Positions 24,149 to 29,973 of a DNA stretch of 29,973 nucleotides are shown here, one piece after another. This stretch comes from a bacterium (GTDB taxonomy: Bacteria; SZUA-79; Acidulodesulfobacterales; Acidulodesulfobacteraceae). Under the pieces are notes generated by a model. That model was not told the origin of the DNA and ran no database searches. It was given only the letters and a program-made list of their open reading frames with translations. Both the position numbers and the translations under genes were made by a program. Location of the stretch: assembly GCA_021784835.1 (NCBI GenBank), contig JAJYHI010000123.1, positions 44,733 to 74,705 of the forward strand, read 5' to 3'. Each line of letters opens with the position of its first letter. Position 1 is the stretch's first letter.

Positions 24149-25162
24149 ATGATTAGAATAGCTTTGGACGGTTTCGGTTCCGATAAGGCTCCGGAACCTG
24201 AAGTTATGGGAGCTATAGCCGCAGTTGAGTCCAATAAGGATATAGAAATAACTATAACCGGCGATGAAACCGTTTTAAAGGATGCTATTAAAAAAAATAA
24301 CTATAACGGCTCCAGAATTAAAATAGTTCATGCGCCTGAACGCATAACGATGGAAGATTCGCCTTCGGCTATAGTAAGAAATAAAAAAAATTCTTCAATG
24401 CGTATCGCTTACGAATTAGTAAAAAAGAATGAAGCAGATGCAATTATAAGCGCAGGAAACAGCGGTGCATCTCTGGCTATAGCCATGTTTGTTTTTAAAA
24501 GAATTAACGGAATAGACAGACCTGCGATTGCAACGATTATGCCGGCAGTCGGAGGATATACCGTTTTAATAGACGCAGGGGCTAACGTTGACGTTAAACC
24601 TTATCATCTTGCGGAATTTGCCATAATGGGTTCGGAATATGCTTCGTTTATGAAAGGAATAGACAATCCAAAGGTAGGATTGTTAAGCAACGGCGAAGAA
24701 GCATCTAAAGGTAACGATCTGACGAGGGAAGCATTTGCTATAATTAAAAATACCGATTTAAATTTTTACGGCTACGTGGAAGGAAGGGAAGTGTTTAACG
24801 GCAAAGTTGACGTCGTCGTTTGCGACGGTTTTACGGGAAACGTTATATTGAAAGCGGCGGAAACATTGGCGGAGACGATTTTTAATCTTTTAAGGGAAGA
24901 GATAAATAAAAGTTTTATGGCAAAGTGCGGTTTTTTTATGGCAAGAAAATCTTTAAAAAAATTTAAAAAGCTCGTGGACCATAACGAATACGGCGGAGCG
25001 CCGTTACTCGGCGTTAACGGAGCCGCTTTTATCGCTCACGGCGGAGCAAGTTCAAAAGCTTTAACGAGCGCAATATTGGTAGCAAAGCATTTCGTCGAAA
25101 AAGGCATAATACATAATATAAGCAATAAAATAGAAGCAAATGCCCAAAATATCCCAAATTAA
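24149..25162 (+). CDS. plsX: phosphate acyltransferase PlsX
   Basis: Converts acyl-ACP to acyl phosphate, the first step of phospholipid synthesis with PlsY. Diagnostic segments are IRIALDGFGSDKAPEPEVMGA, IVHAPERITMEDSPSAIVRNKK, AIISAGNSGASLAIAMF, LIDAGANVDVKP, NGEEASKGNDL and VCDGFTGNVILKAAE, ending with GAPLLGVNGAAFIAHGGAS. Length (337) is normal. The position between rpmF and fabH agrees. Confidence 0.97.
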   Translation: MIRIALDGFGSDKAPEPEVMGAIAAVESNKDIEITITGDETVLKDAIKKNNYNGSRIKIVHAPERITMEDSPSAIVRNKKNSSMRIAYELVKKNEADAIISAGNSGASLAIAMFVFKRINGIDRPAIATIMPAVGGYTVLIDAGANVDVKPYHLAEFAIMGSEYASFMKGIDNPKVGLLSNGEEASKGNDLTREAFAIIKNTDLNFYGYVEGREVFNGKVDVVVCDGFTGNVILKAAETLAETIFNLLREEINKSFMAKCGFFMARKSLKKFKKLVDHNEYGGAPLLGVNGAAFIAHGGASSKALTSAILVAKHFVEKGIIHNISNKIEANAQNIPN

Positions 25163-25185
25163 CTAATTATGGAGTTTAATTTAAG

Positions 25186-26169
25186 TTGATTTATTCAAAA
25201 ATAACCGGTATCGGCTCTTTCGTTCCTAAAAAAGTGTTGACGAACGAAGAACTGTGCAATATAGTGGACACGTCCGACGAATGGATTATGTCCAGGACGG
25301 GCATAAAAGAAAGGAGAATTGCGGAAAAAGGTTTGACGACCTCCGACATAGCGGCGGCTTCCGCAAAAAAAGCCTTAGATGTTTCAGGTTTAAAACCGGA
25401 AGATATTGAGCTTGTGCTTGTCGGAACTATCACCCCTGATATGATTTTCCCGTCGACTGCCTGCATAGTACAGGACAAATTGGGACTTAAGAATGCGGCT
25501 GCTTTTGATATCAGTGCTGGATGCAGCGGTTTTATATATTCGTTGTCCGTAGCCGACAGTTTTATTAAATCCGGAAAATATAAAAATGTTTTAGTTATAG
25601 GAGCCGATCTGCTTTCAAGAATTACGGATTACGAAGACAGATCGACCTGCGTTTTATTCGGAGACGGGGGGGGCGCTGCGGTGTTGACGGCAAATATTCA
25701 AAATAACCGCGGTATTCTTTCTACACATATGCATTCCGAAGGCGGACACGACGATATTTTAATGCTTAAAGCCGGCGGCTCTTTGATGCCGGCCAGTCAC
25801 GAAAGCGTCAACGGCCGCGAGCATTATATAAAAATGAAAGGTTCCGAACTGTTCAGATATGCCGTAAATTATCTTAAAGATATAGCCCAGGAAGCCATAG
25901 ATTTTAACGGACTTAAACCGGAAGATATAGATTTATTCGTTCCGCACCAGGCCAACATCAGAATTATAGAAGCTACGGCAAAGAAATTAAAATTTCCCAT
26001 GGAAAGAGTTTTCGTTAACGTGGAAAAATACGGAAATACTTCAAGCGGGTCGATACCGATTGCTCTCGACGAAGCTTATTCGTCGGGCAGAATTAAAGAA
26101 AACGACATAGTGCTTATAGATGCTATAGGCGCAGGTTTAACCTGGGCTTCTTCTATAATAAGGTGGTAG
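25186..26169 (+). CDS. fabH: 3-oxoacyl-ACP synthase III
   Basis: Condenses acetyl-CoA (or another primer) with malonyl-ACP to begin fatty-acid synthesis. The catalytic triad is complete: Cys113 in DISAGCSGF, His254 in VPHQANIRI and Asn284 in KYGNTSSGS. The N-terminal SKITGIGSFVPKKVLTNEEL is typical. The start codon is TTG, supported by GGAG (25171-25174) eleven bases upstream and by the normal family start. Length is 327. It is followed by fabK after six bases. Confidence 0.97.
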   Translation: MIYSKITGIGSFVPKKVLTNEELCNIVDTSDEWIMSRTGIKERRIAEKGLTTSDIAAASAKKALDVSGLKPEDIELVLVGTITPDMIFPSTACIVQDKLGLKNAAAFDISAGCSGFIYSLSVADSFIKSGKYKNVLVIGADLLSRITDYEDRSTCVLFGDGGGAAVLTANIQNNRGILSTHMHSEGGHDDILMLKAGGSLMPASHESVNGREHYIKMKGSELFRYAVNYLKDIAQEAIDFNGLKPEDIDLFVPHQANIRIIEATAKKLKFPMERVFVNVEKYGNTSSGSIPIALDEAYSSGRIKENDIVLIDAIGAGLTWASSIIRW

Positions 26170-26175
26170 AATAAA

Positions 26176-27123
26176 ATGATAAAATCTCCTATCTGCGATA
26201 TTCTTGGAATAAAATATCCGGTATTTCAGGGCGGTATGGCATGGGCGTCAAACCACAGGCTTGCCGCGGCCGTTTCAAATGCGGGAGGTTTGGGTATTAT
26301 AGGCGCCGGACAGATGCCGCCGGAACTTGTCGTGCAGGAAATAAGAAAAGCAAAAGAAAACACGGACAAACCGTTCGGAGTAAATCTTATATTGTATTTA
26401 AGCTATATCGAAGAGCTTATAGATGCGGTAATAAAAGAAAAAGTCGCGATAGTTACGACAGGGGCGGGCAATGCGGGCCCTTACATAAAAAAGTTTCATG
26501 ATGCCGGAATAAAGGTTATACCCGTTATACCTTCTACGGCTCTTGCAAAAAGAATGGAAAAAGCCGGAGCGGATGCCGTAATTGCGGAAGGCACGGAATC
26601 GGGAGGACATATAGGAGAAATTACTACTATGGCTTTGGTTCCACAGGTTGCCGATGCCGTTAATATTCCGGTAATAGCCGCAGGCGGCATTGCCGATTAC
26701 AGGGGTTTTGCGGCGGCGTTATGTCTCGGCGCAAGCGGCATTCAAATGGGAACGAGGTTTCTTGCGACTAAGGAGTGTCATATACATCAGAACTGGAAAA
26801 ATTCCGTTATAAAAGCGTCAGACAGAGATACCGTCGTTACGGGAAGACCGACCGGCCATCCCGTCAGAGTTTTAAAAAACAAGCTTGCAAAAATGTTTCT
26901 TGAGCTTGAAGAAAAATGCGCGCCTATCGAAGAATACGAAAAACTTGGAACAGGAAAATTAAAAGCGGCGTCGGTTGACGGAGATGCGGAAATGGGTTCT
27001 TTAATGAGCGGGCAGATAGCAGGCCTTATAAAAGAAGAAAAAACGGTCAAAGAAGTTATCGATGAAATTGTTTCGCAGACGGAAGCGTTTTTTAAAAACG
27101 CAGGAAAGTTTGTAGCGAATTAA
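26176..27123 (+). CDS. fabK: FMN-dependent enoyl-ACP reductase II
   Basis: Reduces trans-2-enoyl-ACP in the last elongation step. This is the flavin FabK type, structurally unlike FabI. Visible blocks: YPVFQGGMAWASNHRLAAAV, SNAGGLGIIGAG, KPFGVNLIL, VTTGAGNAGPYI, VIPVIPSTALAKRMEK, ADAVIAEGTESGGHIGEITT, IPVIAAGGIADYRG and VTGRPTGHPVR. The same fold includes nitronate monooxygenases, but the sequence blocks and the location inside a fab operon favour FabK. Length (315) is normal. Confidence 0.95.
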   Translation: MIKSPICDILGIKYPVFQGGMAWASNHRLAAAVSNAGGLGIIGAGQMPPELVVQEIRKAKENTDKPFGVNLILYLSYIEELIDAVIKEKVAIVTTGAGNAGPYIKKFHDAGIKVIPVIPSTALAKRMEKAGADAVIAEGTESGGHIGEITTMALVPQVADAVNIPVIAAGGIADYRGFAAALCLGASGIQMGTRFLATKECHIHQNWKNSVIKASDRDTVVTGRPTGHPVRVLKNKLAKMFLELEEKCAPIEEYEKLGTGKLKAASVDGDAEMGSLMSGQIAGLIKEEKTVKEVIDEIVSQTEAFFKNAGKFVAN

Positions 27124-27147
27124 TTATATTTTGTTTATATAAAATTT

Positions 27148-28128
27148 ATGGAAATAGAAAAATCTTTAAATTTAAATTCAAATATTGCTTTTGTTTTTCC
27201 CGGTCAAGGTTCTCAGCATATAGGGATGGGGAGAGATTTTTTTGAAAATTTTAACGAAGCTCGCCATATCTTGGAAGAATCTTCGGACATCTTAAAGCAG
27301 GATATGAAAGATTTAATTCTCGGCGGCAACGAAAGCGAGTTGAACTTGACGGAAAATACGCAACCTGCACTTTTGACCGTAAGCATTGCTATACTTAGAG
27401 TGATAGAAAAAGAATTCGGCTTAAAGCCGAAATGCGTATCAGGGCATAGCTTGGGAGAATATACCGCAAATGTTTCTGCCGGAAGCGTCGATTTTGATTA
27501 TGCTCTTTTAATAGTCAAAAAAAGAGGATTATTTATGCAGACCGCTTGTCCGGTAGGTTTCGGTAAAATGGCGGCAGTTATAGGTCTTGACGACGGGATA
27601 ATAAAAAACGTTATAAAAGAAGTAAATGCTTCAAAAAATGAAGAAGGAGTTTTTATAGCAAACTTAAACTCTTCTATTCAGACGGTGATATCCGGAATTT
27701 CGTCATTTATAGATGAAACGTGTGCGCTGCTTAAGGAAAAAGGAGCAAAAAAAATAGTTATGATTCCTGTAAGTGCGCCGTTTCATACGCCTTTTATGGC
27801 TAAAGCAAAGGAAAACCTTTCGTTGTTTATAGATGCAAATCGCTTTAACGATGCGCGTTTTGAAATATTTTCTAACGCAACGTCGCTTAATTATTTTAAA
27901 AAAGACGATGCCGTCAAACTGCTTTTAGAGCAGATAACGTCGCCGGTTATGTGGAAAGATTTAGTGATAAATATGGAGAAAATATCTGGAGTTACTAAAT
28001 TTATAGAAATTGGACCGTCAAACGTATTAAGCGGATTAATTAAAAGAATAGATAAAAATGTAGACGCAGTCTCAATTAATTCCGTGGATTCGCTTAAAGA
28101 ATTCGAGAAAATAAAATTAGAAAATTGA
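27148..28128 (+). CDS. fabD: malonyl-CoA:ACP transacylase
   Basis: Loads malonyl groups onto acyl carrier protein. The N-terminal FVFPGQGSQHIGMGRD oxyanion segment, GHSLGEYTAN with the nucleophile Ser101, KKRGLFMQTAC (Arg of the substrate site), VSAPFHTPFM (catalytic His) and the C-terminal FIEIGPSNVLSGL are all visible. Length (326) is slightly above usual because of a longer N-terminus. No strong ribosome binding site before the ATG. Confidence 0.97.
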   Translation: MEIEKSLNLNSNIAFVFPGQGSQHIGMGRDFFENFNEARHILEESSDILKQDMKDLILGGNESELNLTENTQPALLTVSIAILRVIEKEFGLKPKCVSGHSLGEYTANVSAGSVDFDYALLIVKKRGLFMQTACPVGFGKMAAVIGLDDGIIKNVIKEVNASKNEEGVFIANLNSSIQTVISGISSFIDETCALLKEKGAKKIVMIPVSAPFHTPFMAKAKENLSLFIDANRFNDARFEIFSNATSLNYFKKDDAVKLLLEQITSPVMWKDLVINMEKISGVTKFIEIGPSNVLSGLIKRIDKNVDAVSINSVDSLKEFEKIKLEN

Positions 28129-28155
28129 TAAATTCATTAAATATAGGAGCGTTTT

Positions 28156-28908
28156 ATGTCCGTTAAAATAGACCTGAAAGGCAAAGTTTCCGTTGTGACG
28201 GGAGGTTCTTCCGGAATAGGACTGTCTATATCTAAGGTTTTGCTTAATGCAGGCGCAAGAGTTATAATAATCGACATAGACGATAAAAGATTTGAAACCG
28301 TTAAGGATGAAATAAAAAAAATATCGGAAAATTTTGATTTTTATACTTCAAACGTTAAAAATTCAGAAAAAATTTCCGATACGGTTAATGCGATTATAGC
28401 TAAAGAATCTAAAATAGATATTCTCGTCAATAATGCCGGAATAGTTAAAGACGGCCTGCTTATAAGGATGAGCGACGAAGACTGGTTAGACGTTATAGAC
28501 GTTAATCTTAACGGTATGTTCTATATTACCAAAAATGTATTAAAACATATGTTTAAGGCAAAGTCTGGAAGAATAATAAGCATAGCCTCGGTTATAGGAG
28601 AAATAGGCAATATGGGACAGGCTAACTATGCCGCTTCTAAAGCAGGAATTATAGCTTTTACAAAATCTATAGCAAAAGAATATGCGGCGAGAGGAATACT
28701 CGCAAATGCGATAGCCCCCGGATTCATAAGGACGGTAATGACCGATAAACTGCCTGAAGACGTAAAAGATGCCATTAAAAAAAGTATTCCTTTAAACAAA
28801 ATAGCCGAACCGGAGGAGATAGCAAACGCCGTTCTCTTCCTGTGTTCGGAACTTTCAGCCTATATTACCGGCACAGTTTTAAACGTCAACGGCGGGATGT
28901 ATATGTAG
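28156..28908 (+). CDS. fabG: 3-oxoacyl-ACP reductase
   Basis: NADPH-dependent short-chain reductase for the first reduction in elongation. The Rossmann GGSSGIG motif, NNAG, and the catalytic set Ser145, Tyr158 and Lys162 (in QANYAASK) are present. GTVLNVNGGMYM matches the usual FabG C-terminus. Length (250) is standard. The preceding AGGAG-like site and its place between fabD and acpP identify it among SDR proteins. Confidence 0.96.
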   Translation: MSVKIDLKGKVSVVTGGSSGIGLSISKVLLNAGARVIIIDIDDKRFETVKDEIKKISENFDFYTSNVKNSEKISDTVNAIIAKESKIDILVNNAGIVKDGLLIRMSDEDWLDVIDVNLNGMFYITKNVLKHMFKAKSGRIISIASVIGEIGNMGQANYAASKAGIIAFTKSIAKEYAARGILANAIAPGFIRTVMTDKLPEDVKDAIKKSIPLNKIAEPEEIANAVLFLCSELSAYITGTVLNVNGGMYM

Positions 28909-28944
28909 TCCAGGGACGGAAGTGAATTAGAAATCAAATTTGTG

Positions 28945-28967
28945 ATGGGGACAGAATTGAATTCTGT
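28945..28967 (+). repeat. REP-like sequence, first copy in fabG-acpP gap
   Basis: The 23 bases at 28945-28967 (beginning ATGGGGACAG) are identical to 28980-29002, in direct orientation 35 bases apart. The core ACAGAATT-G-AATTCTGT is a dyad, but the right flank here reads TTTTC, so the GGGG arm is unpaired. It is probably a decayed or partial unit of the adjacent perfect palindrome. Confidence 0.6.
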
Positions 28968-28977
28968 TTTCAAGTTG

Positions 28978-29010
28978 TTATGGGGACAGAATTGAATTCT
29001 GTCCCCATAA
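28978..29010. repeat. 33-bp perfect palindrome (REP-like hairpin) upstream of acpP
   Basis: Two perfect 16-base arms flank one unpaired G at 28994; each arm contains TATGGGGACAGAATT or its complement. It lies 35 bases before the acpP start and 15 bases before its ribosome binding site. RNA from either strand would form a very stable hairpin. Without a T-run after it, transcript stabilisation, processing or attenuation is likelier than full termination, or it may be a passive mobile repeat. Confidence 0.75.
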
Positions 29011-29025
29011 TATATAATATATAAC

Positions 29026-29038
29026 AAGGAGGAGGTGA
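29026..29038 (+). promoter_or_regulatory. very strong ribosome binding site of acpP
   Basis: AAGGAGGAGGTGA contains AGGAGGTGA, full complementarity to the 16S rRNA 3' end, six bases before the acpP ATG. Most other genes in the window have weak sites. This fits the high ACP level cells need relative to the enzymes encoded on the same transcript. Confidence 0.85.
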
Positions 29039-29044
29039 AAATAA

Positions 29045-29278
29045 ATGTCAGTGGAGAGCAAGGTTAAAGAGATTATCGTCGAGCAGTTGGGAGTTACGCC
29101 CGATGAAGTTACAAACGAAGCTTCTTTCGTTGAGGATCTCGGAGCAGATTCTTTAGATACCGTCGAATTAGTTATGGCTTTCGAGGAAGAATTCGGAATA
29201 GAAATATCCGACGAAGATGCCGAAAAAATTAAAACGGTTCAGGATGCCGTTTCATATATCGACGAACATACAAAATAA
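29045..29278 (+). CDS. acpP: acyl carrier protein
   Basis: Carries growing acyl chains on a phosphopantetheine attached to Ser36 in [14 protein letters not shown]. It is a small acidic helical protein of 77 residues with the standard pattern ([16 protein letters not shown] at the start, [17 protein letters not shown] after the DSL site). Strong ribosome binding site. It is flanked by fabG and fabF as in many bacteria. Confidence 0.98.
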   Translation: MSVESKVKEIIVEQLGVTPDEVTNEASFVEDLGADSLDTVELVMAFEEEFGIEISDEDAEKIKTVQDAVSYIDEHTK

Positions 29279-29314
29279 TATAATTTATTTACAATGTACT
29301 AAATTATTCTTATT

Positions 29315-29973
29315 ATGGAAAAAATTAATTGCAAAAGAAGGGTCGTCGTAACAGGATATTCCATGATTACGGCGCTCGGCAACGACGCAGAAACTTCATG
29401 GGAAAGAATGATCAAAGGAGAAAGCGGCGTAGGACGCATTACAAGATTTGATACCGAAGGCTATACGACAAAAATAGCCGGCGAAGTTAAAGGATTTGAT
29501 CCGGAAAAATTTATAGAAAAAAAAGAAGTTAAAAAGATGGATCAGTTCATACACTATGCCGTAGCAGCGTCTAAGATGGCTTTAGATATGTCGGGGCTTC
29601 AAATTAACGATGCTAACGCCCACAAGATAGGCGTTTGGATTGGAGCCGGCATAGGCGGTCTTATGACTATAGAAAAATATCACACTATGCTTTTAGAGAG
29701 CGGACCCAAAAAGATTTCCCCGTTTTTTATACCGATGCTTTTGATAAATCTTGCTCCGGGGCAGGTTTCTATAATGACCGGAGCAAAAGGGCCTAACGCA
29801 AGTACGGTATCGGCTTGTTCAACCGGTACAAATTCTATCGGAGACGCTTATAAAATTATCGCAAGAGGCGATGCCGACGCAATGATAGCCGGAGGAGCCG
29901 AATCGACTATATCGCCTCTGTGTATTTCGGGTTTTAACGCTATGAAAGCTCTTTCCACAAGGAACGACGAACC
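29315..29973 (+). CDS. fabF: 3-oxoacyl-ACP synthase II (3' end outside window)
   Basis: Elongating condensing enzyme. The visible 219 residues begin MEKINCKRRVVVTGYSMITA and include the family blocks GESGVGRITRFD, KKMDQFIHYAVAA, GVWIGAGIGGLMTIE and the nucleophile Cys168 in VSACSTGTNSIGDA, followed by AGGAESTISPLCISGF. The two catalytic His would lie beyond the window edge. The start ATG is 36 bases after the acpP stop. No internal stop or frameshift is seen in the part present. Confidence 0.96.
   Translation, partial: MEKINCKRRVVVTGYSMITALGNDAETSWERMIKGESGVGRITRFDTEGYTTKIAGEVKGFDPEKFIEKKEVKKMDQFIHYAVAASKMALDMSGLQINDANAHKIGVWIGAGIGGLMTIEKYHTMLLESGPKKISPFFIPMLLINLAPGQVSIMTGAKGPNASTVSACSTGTNSIGDAYKIIARGDADAMIAGGAESTISPLCISGFNAMKALSTRNDE

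Overview
This is a 30-kb stretch of AT-rich bacterial chromosome packed with housekeeping genes on both strands, with gaps of about 200 bp or less. No tRNA, rRNA, CRISPR array, transposase or prophage gene was seen. The host is a bacterium: it has a bacterial ffh-rpsP-rimM-trmD-rplS operon, dnaX-ybaB-recR, a type II fatty-acid operon and Shine-Dalgarno sites. The FabK enoyl reductase, two-subunit pyruvate carboxylase, archaeal-looking HisRS and ValRS, a DsrE-like protein and REP-like palindromes suggest an anaerobic, possibly sulfur-metabolising lineage such as a deltaproteobacterial relative. That placement is an inference and is not proven by this window.

Layout. Positions 1-11.4 kb read on the plus strand: a DsrE-like tail, hisS, a YgjP-type metallopeptidase, pycA-pycB, a Memo-family protein, gltX-rnhB, yraN, a nitrilase-family amidase and nadE. 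rsmI (to 12.1 kb) ends this run and converges on a minus-strand block. That block, read from 16.1 down to 12.1 kb, is ffh, rpsP, rimM, trmD, rplS, a phasin-like coiled-coil protein and acylphosphatase. A second minus-strand group, from 21.3 to 16.3 kb, is dnaX, ybaB, recR and a large fusion gene. valS diverges from dnaX at 21.3 kb. It is followed by rpmF-plsX-fabH-fabK-fabD-fabG-acpP and the start of fabF, a nearly complete fatty-acid initiation and elongation set.

The most unusual gene is the 766-residue protein at 16322-18622. An alkaline-phosphatase/sulfatase-superfamily domain is fused to a PP-loop domain of the APS/PAPS reductase class. The first domain carries Thr where formylglycine sulfatases carry Cys/Ser. 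The second keeps a CC...CxxC cysteine set but ends with a tail like sulfate adenylyltransferase subunit CysD. The gene starts one base after recR. Other points of interest are an 18-bp perfect LacI-type palindrome between dnaX and ybaB, a 33-bp perfect hairpin plus a related copy inside the fatty-acid operon (with a third copy upstream of ffh), and a conserved rplS-rnhB-yraN-rsmI gene order that looks broken by inversion.

The genes together cover translation (three aminoacyl-tRNA synthetases, ribosomal proteins, rRNA and tRNA methylation, SRP), DNA replication and repair, NAD synthesis, anaplerotic oxaloacetate formation and membrane lipid synthesis.
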